From JAHDHW01 sp963793295 (lineage in GTDB: Bacteria; Bacteroidota; Bacteroidia; Chitinophagales; Saprospiraceae), in contig CAWBZX010000023.1 in the NCBI GenBank assembly GCA_963793295.1, forward strand, positions 186,001-250,000: a DNA stretch of 64,000 nucleotides. The letters are read 5' to 3'. A model generated the notes under the pieces. That model had not been told where the DNA came from. It did no database searches and worked only from the letters and a program-made list of their open reading frames with translations. Numbering within the stretch: position 1 is the stretch's first letter; each line of letters begins with the position of its first letter. The translations under genes were made by a program, and so were the position numbers. Below, in pieces: positions 1 to 9,607 of this stretch.

Positions 1-1537
1 AATTTACCCCTAAACTGTTTGAATTATAATCTGTTGCTGTAACTGTAGCTGCTGAAGGAATACTGCTACAATCAACGGTTACATCCGCCGGAACACCATT
101 TAAAACAGGCATAGTGGTTTCTGTCACCACAACGTTTTCTATCTGTTCAGAACAAACCCCAAATGCGGTGTTGTAAACATATACCGAGTAATTTCCCGGA
201 TTTTGAGGAATAAAAGACGAAGTGTCTCCTACAATATTTCCAATTCCATCAAAACCATCATACCAGGTATAATCATACGGTTGGCCCGGAAAATCTGTGG
301 TAGCAATTATTGGAGTTGTATTAACCTGATTAATACAAATTTCAATTGGATTGGGACTCACGTTTACTTCGAAAGGTGGATAAATAGCCACTCTTACAGT
401 GTCGCAAACAGTAGCTGAGGTATTCGAACAAAAGGAGTTTTCCGAAGTACCACATACTTCATAATCGACGTATGGTGGAGCACCTACAGGTGCTAAAAAA
501 ATTGGATCCAAACAACCCGTTGTGCAACTTAAATAACTATTATATGCTCCAGTTCCTGAAGTGAGATCATTCCAAACAACCGTACTTACCTGCATTCCAG
601 ATGCAATTATTGCTGCTTCACAGCTTACGATTGCAGTTACATCGACTACCGGTGGGGGGGCAGGTATTGATTGAATATAATATTCATTTATATTGTTTCC
701 GGGCTTACAAAAAGTAATGGTGAAAGGGCCAGTCCCGTTCATGCAAAAAGCATCCCCTACTGGTGTAGGATCACTACAATCAACCTGAAAAAACATGGCA
801 CCCGAAGGAATCGCACCGGAGTATATCCCAAATTCAATACCCATGGCTCCAGGACTGACACTTACTTCAAACTCTATACATTTAATAGGGGGTGCACTGT
901 TTGACATACCACAACACAAGCCATCCCTTCTTTCAGATGGTGATATCCAAAGCATGCTTGAATCATCGCTCATATCAACACCATAAAATGGTGTATTCGG
1001 ATCACAAGCACCAGATGGTACAAAGCAAGGTTTTGTGGTAATTTCCAATCCCCAGCCATTCAAGGAACCTCCATCCCAGGAATTTATATCTTCAATGGAT
1101 AAAGTCCACGTTCCGTTGATGTCTTCATCATCAAATGCAGAAAATGCATCCAAAGCCTGATAGGTTCCACCGTTAGTTGGTGGACAAGGAATAGATCCAT
1201 ATGCAGCTCCGGAATCATCAAAATTTATATCGAAATTATCTTCACTATTACAAATTTGATCAACAATTGTAATCGTTGTTCCTTGCGGGCTTGTCAGTGT
1301 AATAATTAAATCATTATCCCAGTCGTGCGTCACATCCAAGTTAACCAAATTGATATCATCTATGCATCCATTTGATGCACTTAAATCAATTGTAGAAGTG
1401 ATTGTCGAAGGAGCATTTGATGGAATTGGGATGGGAACATCAGAACTGGTATATACCGTCTGACCATATCCCAATGGCATAAATGCCATTAAGATAAAAA
1501 TACTATTTAGTGTTCTTTTGTAAAGCTTTTTCTGCAT
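1..1537 (-). CDS. Secreted P-domain protein, partial (N-terminal 512 codons)
   Basis: The frame is open from an ATG at 1537 to the left window edge, so the C-terminus is missing. Residues 1-26 form a signal peptide ending near GYGQ. Residues about 35-175 read as a proprotein-convertase P-domain (jelly-roll fold), with its hallmark segments THDWDNDLIITLTSPQG and NGTWTLSIEDINSWDGG. Several Cys-containing beta-rich segments follow. Near the visible end, VPADVTVDCSSIP resembles the HYR/Ig-like repeats of large Bacteroidota surface proteins. By family, P-domains occur in secreted proteases and adhesins; no protease domain is visible here. A type IX sorting tail is expected in the missing part but not seen. 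It has the same orientation as the SprB-like gene behind it but is separated by about 650 bases and a terminator, so it is probably a separate transcript. Confidence 0.8.
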   Translation of the reverse strand, partial: MQKKLYKRTLNSIFILMAFMPLGYGQTVYTSSDVPIPIPSNAPSTITSTIDLSASNGCIDDINLVNLDVTHDWDNDLIITLTSPQGTTITIVDQICNSEDNFDINFDDSGAAYGSIPCPPTNGGTYQALDAFSAFDDEDINGTWTLSIEDINSWDGGSLNGWGLEITTKPCFVPSGACDPNTPFYGVDMSDDSSMLWISPSERRDGLCCGMSNSAPPIKCIEFEVSVSPGAMGIEFGIYSGAIPSGAMFFQVDCSDPTPVGDAFCMNGTGPFTITFCKPGNNINEYYIQSIPAPPPVVDVTAIVSCEAAIIASGMQVSTVVWNDLTSGTGAYNSYLSCTTGCLDPIFLAPVGAPPYVDYEVCGTSENSFCSNTSATVCDTVRVAIYPPFEVNVSPNPIEICINQVNTTPIIATTDFPGQPYDYTWYDGFDGIGNIVGDTSSFIPQNPGNYSVYVYNTAFGVCSEQIENVVVTETTMPVLNGVPADVTVDCSSIPSAATVTATDYNSNSLGVN

Positions 1538-1604
1538 ATATCCTCACTAGTAAAAGTCGAAATATTGTTTAAATCAGGAGGTATAAACTTGAGGAGATTA
1601 CATA

Positions 1605-1641
1605 AAATTTAATCTGTGCTAAAATTCAATCTGTACTAAAA
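1605..1641. repeat. Two-copy 17-bp direct repeat upstream of the P-domain gene
   Basis: The unit ATTTAATCTGTGCTAAA is followed directly by ATTCAATCTGTACTAAA, two mismatches apart, 70-100 bases upstream of the minus-strand start at 1537. The position fits a regulator-binding site or 5' leader element. No function is assigned. Confidence 0.45.
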
Positions 1642-2123
1642 CTGGAATACCTCCAATGGTTTCCACTTTGTTATTGCATGTATGAAATAAACAATCTTTA
1701 TGCCTAACTATCATTTATATTAAAAAAAATTATATTATCATGACGGGCGATAAATTTCTTACCGTTAATGGCCCTATAAGTACCTGAAAATCAAGCCAAT
1801 GAATCTTTATTATGAAAATAATTTATTTGTCTTTTTTTATTAAAAAAAAGCGCTTAGGCAATAAAAAATTAGTTTGATTATTCATTTTTATATTTTATTT
1901 TTTAAGTATACCTCGTTCAGTTCCGTCACAATATTTGATAAAAAAAGATGCGAATTAAAATAATTGAAAAAAGGTAGTAGATATGGTATTTGGCAACTTT
2001 CCATTTAGGAAAAATGGAAATTAGTAAGTGATTATACACCTCGCTTTTTTTAATAAGATGTGTGCCGACTGTTGTTATATTTCTAAGAGATGCATTCTTC
2101 TACTTAAGTCAATTTGAAAAGAA

Positions 2124-2158
2124 AAAAGGCTTAGGATTTTTTAAATCCTAAGCCTTTT
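2124..2158 (-). terminator. Intrinsic terminator of the giant SprB-like gene
   Basis: Perfect 16-bp inverted repeat (AAAAGGCTTAGGATTT, 3-nt loop, AAATCCTAAGCCTTTT), followed on the minus strand by a T-rich run (bases 2127 down to 2115). It lies 26 bases past the stop codon at 2184. Confidence 0.85.
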
Positions 2159-2183
2159 AATGCTTCTAATTATTATTTAATGT

Positions 2184-5100
2184 CTACCTCAGAATAGTAA
2201 CATTTCCTTTCTTAATGAACTCTTCGCCGTTTCCACAGCTTACCTTGAGGTAATATCCATATACATCAGCTCCTAGCTCTTTTCCATTAAATGTTCCATC
2301 CCAACATTCCTCTTGCGAGTTAGATTCAAACATTTTTTCACCCCAACGATTATAAATAATAAAATAAACATCTGTCACATCGCTGCCGCGCAAGCATAAT
2401 TCATCATTATGACCATCACCGTTCGGCGTAAAGGCATTCGGGAAAAACACAAAGGGCTCTTCACAAGCAGGATGAACAACAGTAACCGTTACTGAACTGG
2501 CAACTTCGCACCCACTTTCCTCGTCTGTAACAAGTACGTCATAGGTTGTCGTCTCCAAAGGAGTTGCTGTTGGATTGCTGATAGTAGGGTCATTGAGTGT
2601 TTCTTCATTTGACCAAATATATGTCACCCCCGGAATCTGATTTACGCTGAGTTGTGTAGGAAAATAAATGCACACCTCCGTAGGATCAGCAGCTGCTGTG
2701 ACATCACCAATATTTATTACTGTAACAATTTCGATTAAAGATGAGTCCACACATCCATTTTCAGTAGTTACAATTAAAGTATAGGATTCAGTTTGAGTCG
2801 GATTAGCATATATCTGATACGGGATATCCGTATAAATAATATTCGATCCTTCCCACACCCAATCTATAATATTAATTCCAGGAAACTCGTCAGGTCCTGG
2901 TCCGACTATTAATTCAGTAGTATCGCCAATGCAAATAGTTTGTTGATTTTCTAATGGCCAGTTTATAATAGGTTCTATAGATAGCGTCACCGAATCCATA
3001 TCCGAGCAACCTGTAATAGCATCAATGAATTGCACATAATAAGTGCCCACCACCAATGGATCACCTGGATTATCTGAGTTTTCCAAAACGGATCCTGTCC
3101 CATAAATATTATTAAAATTCGGATCGTTTAAAGACCATTCGATCAGGTTTGGATCACAGTTACTACAATTTGCTGTTATTGAGCTCGGCAAATCATCTTC
3201 ATTACAGTATGTTGTGCCTTCCTGAGGAACTTCAATTATTAAATTAATCGGATCCGTTAAGATCACTTCTATGGTATCCGCTTGCGGACAGGAATTCAAA
3301 TTAGCAGTATCAGAAATAGCCACAGTTATAGTAACATCTTCGGTAATAATTGCAACAGCAAAAGGATCATTTGGATCATCAAAAATATCTGGTGGCGACC
3401 ATTCAAATACAAGCCCCATATCAGAACCATTATATAGCTGGATAGAGTCCCCAACTTCACAAGCCAGGATGGTATCAGGAAATGCAATATCAATGATATT
3501 AATTGGTATCGATTGCGTTAAGGTATCTGTGCAACCTTGTTCATTTAACACAATCATTTCGACTTCAAGTTTTTCTGATTCTGTAATATTTAAAACGACA
3601 GTATCATTACTTGGATAAGGAGTATTATTAATGGTCCATCCCCAATCAACTATCTGGCCTAATGGCGAAGTAGTTATATCTGTTAAGGTAACTTCTGCAC
3701 CATTATCATTACAATCAACACTCACATCGATTCCCAGGTTAAATATTGGTGGATCGACCACACAGACTTCATAAAGTATTGTATCCTGCTGGAAGCAAGT
3801 GACATTGCTATTAGGTAATAAAATCAGTGTAACGATAAAACATCCAGAGTCGGAATATTCATGGCTTGGATTAGGACCGATAGCACCGCCAGGATTTCCG
3901 GGATCACCAAAATTCCAAACATAAGTGATAAACGGAGATGCTGCTATTGAAAAATCAACGGTTAAACTATCACATTGCATGGTACTTATTATCGTATCAA
4001 CTACTAAGGAATCAACAACCTCAACCGTAATCGTATCCATAGCCATACAGCCATATTGATTAGTGATATCATAAAAAATGGAATAAATACCAGCATTAAC
4101 TGTGTTTATAGTTGGTGAACTGGTATTTTCATTACCGTCCATTACAATCAACGAATCGGGTCCCCAACTGTACACCAAAGAATCTCCTAAATCCAAGTTG
4201 ATCACTGATACCATTGAGCCAACTCCAACACATGAAATACTGTCATATTCAACCACTATATTTACTGCACCTTCAATGATCATTACACTATCCATAGCAA
4301 AACAATCACCACTGGTCACTTCTACATAATAAATGGAAGTATCCACAGGAGACACTGGCATACTAGGATCAAAAGGATTTCCATCCTCATCCGTCCAAAC
4401 AACGGTAGCATTTTCAGGAGTTATGGTAAAATCTATTATAATCGAAGTATCGCAAATAAGCGTATCTGGCATCAAATCAATCGTGATTTTATTGGTATCT
4501 GCTTCAACCGGCAAAACTCCTGAGATTGAACAACCATTGGCATCTGTAACGGTAATTTCATAGTCGCCAGGTTCAAGACCTATTGCCATTGGACCTGTTG
4601 TAACCGGCGGATTCCAGGTATAGACATATCCCCCCGCACCGCCATTAACATCTACAAGAGCAATAGATCCAAGTGAATCACACGCTTCATCTGTTATTTC
4701 AACAACCACATTGATCTGAGTAGGTGCTTCAATTTCAAAACATTCAAAATCAAAACAACCTGTGGTGTCAGAGGCGATGATACAATAAAATCCAGGTACT
4801 AAAGTACCGTTATCATATACATTCCCAAAAAGGTCAACAATTTCTACTGTGGTAGGATTCGAACTATTAACCGTATAAGTTACCGTTCCGCTTTCATCGC
4901 CAGGACAAAGTATTTCTGAAACCGAATTTATGGTGATATCAATATCACTAACTGGCGATAATGGAACTATTACAGAACCGGTACAACCTGTAGAATCATC
5001 CGTTACAGTCACTGCGTATAATCCTGCCGGAAGGTCTGTCCTGGTATCTCCCGCCGGGTTTGGTGTTCCAATATTCGGATCCCAAGTATAAGTATAATTT

Positions 5101-8100
5101 CCAGATCCACCTGAAGCAGTAATGGAAACTGACCCATTTGCAAGGTTACAGTCTGGCGAAGTATTAATGATATAATCAACCACGATTGAAGGTATTTCTT
5201 CAACCTCTATAATCTTTACACTAACACAATTTGTTGAGTCTGTAATAGTTACAAAATAAGTCCCTGCCGATAAACCCGTTGCTACCGGACCGGATGAAAC
5301 TGCAGGATCCCATGCATAATTATAAGTTGGATCACTAAAAGTTATCGTTCCATCATCCTCTCCGCAAGTAGATGGCTCTACTACATAATCTGGATCAGGG
5401 CCAGGCGTATTTTCTACAGCGAAAGTTTCTACCACAAAACAATCGTCAGGAAAATTTTCATCTGCAACGGTCACTGAATAAATTCCAGCAGCCAGACCAA
5501 AGGCGAATGGACCTGCCGGATTAGTAACATTTGAAGACCAGGTATAAGTAAAACCTGTTGGCCCTCCATCGATGTTTATAAATGCCCACCCGTCTGCATT
5601 ATCACAAGTTGCATTTATAATCAGTAATCCATCAATAACTGGTGGTGCGCAACAAAGACTACTATCTCCGACAATCAAATTATTTTCAAACACGCTACAT
5701 CCGTTGGCATCAGTTACAGTCAATCCATACGTTCCAGGAGTTAAATTTTCCGCATTCGAATCAGATGGAATCTGTGGCGGACTCCATGTGTAAACATATC
5801 CTCCTGCACCTCCTGTTACTGCTAAAGAAATAGATCCTAATTGATCGCAATCCTGTGGATATATTGAAATATCAACATCTACTTGAGCAGGTTCTTCTAT
5901 TTCAAAACATGCTTCTCCATTAAAACAGCCATTTGCATCTGTAATAACTATACAATAAGAACCAGAAGGCAGATTTCCATTGGTATAAATATTTCCTTCC
6001 CCATCCTGAATAATGGTATCAGCAGGAAATGCAAAACCTCCAAGATAACCAACTGTAAAACCAACAAAGCCATTAACATCGCCTGCACAGTTTAAAGTTG
6101 GTTCAGAATCAATTGTTATTGTAGCCTGAGGGTCATTGGATGTTAAAACAAATATTACAGAACCCGTACAACTTGTGCTATCATCTGTAACTGTAACTTC
6201 ATAAGTCCCCTCTGCAAGGTTAGTTATGGTTTGTCCTCCCCAGCTGTAAGAATAAAAACCAGAGCCACCTGAAGCATTGATGGTTACTGATCCATTATTT
6301 TGACCACAGTCTGGATTTTGATTAATTTGGGCTACTACATCTAAATCACCTACTTCTTCAACAACTACAGTTACGACATCCGGGCAATCCGGAACAGCAG
6401 GATCAACAATTGTTACAAAATATACACCCGACGGTATATCCGTTCTAATATTTGAAGATCCTCCATTTCCTAAGTTTGGTAACCAGGTATATTGATAATT
6501 TGGATTTGAAAAAGTAACTGATCCATTATTTAAGCTACAATCCGAAGGCGTTGTGGTATAGGTCGCCTCAGGTCCATCGATATTTCCAACAGTAAAAGTT
6601 TCTACCAAAATACAAGTAGAATCAACCGGATCTTCGATCGTTACCGAGTATGTTCCCGCGGAAAGATCAAATGCTTGATTATTCATAGAACTACTCACAT
6701 TTGAAGACCAAGTGTAGTTATTTATAGTACCACCTGGATCGCCCGCTACATTTACAGTTGCCTTACCATTCGAATTTCCACAAGAAGATTCGATCACAAC
6801 TACACTTTCAATAGAAAGGATACATGGTGGTGGAGGCGGAGGTGGGCAATTATCTCCAACAAACAAAGCGGCTGCTCCTATATTACAGCCATTGGCATCA
6901 GTCACAGTTAATAAATAAGTTCCCGGATCAAGGCTACCAATAGTAAAACCTGGCGGAATAGGTGATCCATCCAGAAAAGCCATATAAGGAGGTGTTCCTC
7001 CGGTAATTGCCAATGAAATAAAGCCAAACGAATCACATTCTACAGGATAGATAGAAATATCGACATCAATTTGATCGGGATTTTCAATTTCAAAACAATC
7101 CCCCGCTTGCTGGCATCCATTTGCATCGATTATTAAAACACAATAAGAACCCGCAGGCAAACTATCGTTTGTATAGGTATTACCCAGCCCATCAACTATT
7201 AATGTATCTGCAGGAAAAGCAAATCCCGCTCCGTAATTTACTGTAAAATCAACGCTACTGCTCTCGTCACCAGAACAAAGCAGTGTATCAATTGAATTGA
7301 TGATTATATCAGCTTGCGGATTATTGGCTGATAATGAAAAAGTTGTAACTCCAGCACATCCGGTATTATTATCTGTAACAGTTACCTGATAGACTCCCGT
7401 TTCAAGATTACTTATTGTTTGAGCAATTCCAATCAGCGGACCCCAATCAAAAGTATAAGCTCCTGAACCACCTAAAGCATTAATTGTTACGGAACCATTG
7501 TTTGAATCACAATCAGGTGAACTAATGACAAAAGGAGAAACAGTCAACGGACTTATTTCCTCCACAACCACTGTAATCACATCTTCACAGCCAGGATTTG
7601 CAGGATCTGTTATCGTTATAAAATAACTGCCTCCGGGTAAATTTGTTCTTACATTCCCCTCAGCATTAGGAGTTCCAAGACTAGGACTCCAGGCATAACT
7701 ATAACTTATGCTATCAAAAGTTACCGTTCCATCATCTACACCACAAACTGAAGGTGTCACATCATAATCAGATTCTGGACCATCTATATTTCCAACGGTA
7801 AAGGTTTCAATCACAGAACATGTATCTGCCGGATTTTCAACCGTCACCGAATAAGTTCCAGCTGATAGATCGAAAGCCTTATTATTTAGAATACTGTCTA
7901 CATTTGAAGACCAGGTGTAGTTATATATATTACCATCAGGATCGCCAGCTACATTGACAATTGCAATACCTTCAGAATTTCCACAGGAAGATTCGATCAC
8001 AACAACACTTGTAATTGAAAGATTACATGGAGGTAATGGTGGACAACTATCCTCAACAATCAAATCCTCAACCACACCACTGCAACCATTTGCATCTGTT

Positions 8101-9569
8101 ATGGTAACACTGTATGTTCCTGCTGATAAATCACTAGCCACTGGACCTGAAGGGCTTGTAACATTCGGCGACCATGCGTAAGTATAACCACCAGCTCCTC
8201 CGGTTAATTCTATAGTTATCGATCCCAATTCAGTACAAGTTGCATCAATGATCGCCAAATCACCATCGATCTGAGTTGGTTCCTCTATTTCAAAACATTC
8301 CCCTCCGGTAAAACATCCATTTGCATCTTTTATAACAATACAATAAGATCCCGGTGAAAGGCTGCCATTAATATATTCATTTCCATTAGCATCTTGAATT
8401 GTTGTATCTGCAGGAAAAGCAAATCCAGAACTATAAGTGACGGTGTATTCAACTGTACCATCCATGTCTCCAGCACAATCAATCATCACATCATCAACCA
8501 CTACCGTCGCTCCACCGATACCATCTAAAAGTATAAAAATCACAGAACCAGTACAACCAGTATTCGTATCCGTAACAGTAACTTCATAAGTCCCAGACGC
8601 TAAGCCACTCACAGTCTGACTTCCCCAGCTATAACTGTAGATTCCTGAGCCGCCGGTTGCATTAATTGTTACAGAACCGTTGGCAATACCACAATCTGGT
8701 AAGCTGTTAATCATATAATCAACAGTGATCGAAGGTATCTCGTCAATTACAACTGTTGTAACATTATCACAACCGGGATCCAATGGATCAGTAATCGTTA
8801 CAAAGTAAGTCCCCGCAGGTAAATCAGTTCTGATATTTCCGTTATCAGTTCCAATGCTAGGATTCCAGGTGTAAGTATAATTCGGATTACCGAAAGTAGC
8901 TGTACCATTATCTTCACCACAGACTGAAGCAGTTGTGACCAAAGTTGTTTCCGGACCATCTACATTTCCAACGGTAAAAGTTTCTTCCAAAGAACAATTA
9001 CCAGGTTGGGAAGGGTTTGTAATAGTCACTGAATAAGTTCCGGAAGAAAGACCACTAGCCATTGGTCCATTGCTTGAAGGTACATTAGATGACCATACAA
9101 AATTAAAATTAGCAGGATCTCCAACGACATTGACAATAGCAAGTCCATCATTATTTCCACAAGTTGCTTCTATGACAATAACACTTGAAATGGTGATCCC
9201 AGGATAACCAATAACCACTCCTGAACAAGTTGCTGTATTGCCTATCGCATCAGTAACCGTAACGGTATAATTTCCTGGTGCCAAATTGACGATACCTGTT
9301 GATGACTGACCATTGCTCCACATATAAAGATATGGAAGCACACCACCACTTACCGCAGTAGTTATAGCACCATTATTTTCGCCGCATGTTGCAGGGTAAG
9401 GAGTGCAATCAACATTTAGATCGAAATTGCTATCAGATGCTGCAAATGTCTGAAGACTTATCAGCAAAGAAAACAACAAAGAAACAAATATTCTCTGGCT
9501 ACTTTTACCACAAGTGGTCAAGTAGTTTTTCGTTTTTGCTGTACAAAGTTCATGTATTAGTGAGTTCAT
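2184..9569 (-). CDS. Giant SprB-repeat adhesin with T9SS type B sorting domain
   Basis: Secreted surface protein of about 2,460 residues. The ATG at 9569 is preferred; an in-frame TTG lies two codons earlier. A hydrophobic signal segment sits at about residues 28-44 behind an unusually long n-region. Most of the protein is SprB-like repeats (patterns such as C-x-x-NNGSVTINA-x-GGSG and GTYxVTVTD-x-NGC). They are arranged in four ~390-residue super-repeats at about residues 125-510, 517-908, 917-1309 and 1310-1690, with Pro-rich linkers (a run of seven Pro before the third). A PKD-like domain (VWNFGDPGNPGG) lies near 1885. The last ~90 residues form a gliding-motility-associated CHU_C domain (FFPNAFTPNGDGHND, YNRWGEKMF, ELGADVYGYYL), the type B signal for type IX secretion. 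The gene starts 32-38 bases after the OmpA-like gene and downstream of PorP/SprF, a standard arrangement for exported adhesins. Ligand unknown. Confidence 0.9.
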   Translation of the reverse strand: MNSLIHELCTAKTKNYLTTCGKSSQRIFVSLLFSLLISLQTFAASDSNFDLNVDCTPYPATCGENNGAITTAVSGGVLPYLYMWSNGQSSTGIVNLAPGNYTVTVTDAIGNTATCSGVVIGYPGITISSVIVIEATCGNNDGLAIVNVVGDPANFNFVWSSNVPSSNGPMASGLSSGTYSVTITNPSQPGNCSLEETFTVGNVDGPETTLVTTASVCGEDNGTATFGNPNYTYTWNPSIGTDNGNIRTDLPAGTYFVTITDPLDPGCDNVTTVVIDEIPSITVDYMINSLPDCGIANGSVTINATGGSGIYSYSWGSQTVSGLASGTYEVTVTDTNTGCTGSVIFILLDGIGGATVVVDDVMIDCAGDMDGTVEYTVTYSSGFAFPADTTIQDANGNEYINGSLSPGSYCIVIKDANGCFTGGECFEIEEPTQIDGDLAIIDATCTELGSITIELTGGAGGYTYAWSPNVTSPSGPVASDLSAGTYSVTITDANGCSGVVEDLIVEDSCPPLPPCNLSITSVVVIESSCGNSEGIAIVNVAGDPDGNIYNYTWSSNVDSILNNKAFDLSAGTYSVTVENPADTCSVIETFTVGNIDGPESDYDVTPSVCGVDDGTVTFDSISYSYAWSPSLGTPNAEGNVRTNLPGGSYFITITDPANPGCEDVITVVVEEISPLTVSPFVISSPDCDSNNGSVTINALGGSGAYTFDWGPLIGIAQTISNLETGVYQVTVTDNNTGCAGVTTFSLSANNPQADIIINSIDTLLCSGDESSSVDFTVNYGAGFAFPADTLIVDGLGNTYTNDSLPAGSYCVLIIDANGCQQAGDCFEIENPDQIDVDISIYPVECDSFGFISLAITGGTPPYMAFLDGSPIPPGFTIGSLDPGTYLLTVTDANGCNIGAAALFVGDNCPPPPPPPCILSIESVVVIESSCGNSNGKATVNVAGDPGGTINNYTWSSNVSSSMNNQAFDLSAGTYSVTIEDPVDSTCILVETFTVGNIDGPEATYTTTPSDCSLNNGSVTFSNPNYQYTWLPNLGNGGSSNIRTDIPSGVYFVTIVDPAVPDCPDVVTVVVEEVGDLDVVAQINQNPDCGQNNGSVTINASGGSGFYSYSWGGQTITNLAEGTYEVTVTDDSTSCTGSVIFVLTSNDPQATITIDSEPTLNCAGDVNGFVGFTVGYLGGFAFPADTIIQDGEGNIYTNGNLPSGSYCIVITDANGCFNGEACFEIEEPAQVDVDISIYPQDCDQLGSISLAVTGGAGGYVYTWSPPQIPSDSNAENLTPGTYGLTVTDANGCSVFENNLIVGDSSLCCAPPVIDGLLIINATCDNADGWAFINIDGGPTGFTYTWSSNVTNPAGPFAFGLAAGIYSVTVADENFPDDCFVVETFAVENTPGPDPDYVVEPSTCGEDDGTITFSDPTYNYAWDPAVSSGPVATGLSAGTYFVTITDSTNCVSVKIIEVEEIPSIVVDYIINTSPDCNLANGSVSITASGGSGNYTYTWDPNIGTPNPAGDTRTDLPAGLYAVTVTDDSTGCTGSVIVPLSPVSDIDITINSVSEILCPGDESGTVTYTVNSSNPTTVEIVDLFGNVYDNGTLVPGFYCIIASDTTGCFDFECFEIEAPTQINVVVEITDEACDSLGSIALVDVNGGAGGYVYTWNPPVTTGPMAIGLEPGDYEITVTDANGCSISGVLPVEADTNKITIDLMPDTLICDTSIIIDFTITPENATVVWTDEDGNPFDPSMPVSPVDTSIYYVEVTSGDCFAMDSVMIIEGAVNIVVEYDSISCVGVGSMVSVINLDLGDSLVYSWGPDSLIVMDGNENTSSPTINTVNAGIYSIFYDITNQYGCMAMDTITVEVVDSLVVDTIISTMQCDSLTVDFSIAASPFITYVWNFGDPGNPGGAIGPNPSHEYSDSGCFIVTLILLPNSNVTCFQQDTILYEVCVVDPPIFNLGIDVSVDCNDNGAEVTLTDITTSPLGQIVDWGWTINNTPYPSNDTVVLNITESEKLEVEMIVLNEQGCTDTLTQSIPINIIDIAFPDTILACEVGDSIQLYNGSDMGLVFEWSPPDIFDDPNDPFAVAIITEDVTITVAISDTANLNSCPQADTIEVILTDPINLIIEVPQEGTTYCNEDDLPSSITANCSNCDPNLIEWSLNDPNFNNIYGTGSVLENSDNPGDPLVVGTYYVQFIDAITGCSDMDSVTLSIEPIINWPLENQQTICIGDTTELIVGPGPDEFPGINIIDWVWEGSNIIYTDIPYQIYANPTQTESYTLIVTTENGCVDSSLIEIVTVINIGDVTAAADPTEVCIYFPTQLSVNQIPGVTYIWSNEETLNDPTISNPTATPLETTTYDVLVTDEESGCEVASSVTVTVVHPACEEPFVFFPNAFTPNGDGHNDELCLRGSDVTDVYFIIYNRWGEKMFESNSQEECWDGTFNGKELGADVYGYYLKVSCGNGEEFIKKGNVTILR
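4500..9197 (-). repeat. Four tandem ~1.18-kb coding super-repeats
   Basis: Inside the SprB-like gene, four blocks at about 9197-8040, 8021-6846, 6821-5643 and 5642-4500 repeat the same order of six sub-repeats. Markers are IESSCGNS-type, SVCGEDDGTVTF-type, NNGSVTINASGGSG, GFAFPADT, CFEIEEPxQ and GGYxYxW. Blocks 2 and 3 are closest in protein sequence; block 4 is most diverged and lacks the GFAFPADT segment. The pattern implies duplication of whole multi-domain units rather than of single repeats. Confidence 0.8.
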
Positions 9570-9607
9570 ATTCAATTTTCTTTATAACCTATTCAATATG
9601 TCATGGA

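Larger units (their letters stand above)
1538..2183. other. Intergenic region upstream of the P-domain gene
   Basis: About 650 bases of AT-rich DNA. It holds a two-copy 17-bp direct repeat near the P-domain start and, at the other end, the terminator of the giant SprB-like gene (both listed separately). I see no ORF with coding character and no clear TAnnTTTG box on the minus strand. Confidence 0.6.

Noticed and set aside
4500..9197. CRISPR-like or satellite repeat array
   Set aside because: The repeats are long, degenerate and in one open frame with SprB-like protein periodicity.
2184..9575. Plus-strand ORFs of 60-115 codons across the adhesin region
   Set aside because: Shadows of the minus-strand gene created by its repeated low-stop composition.
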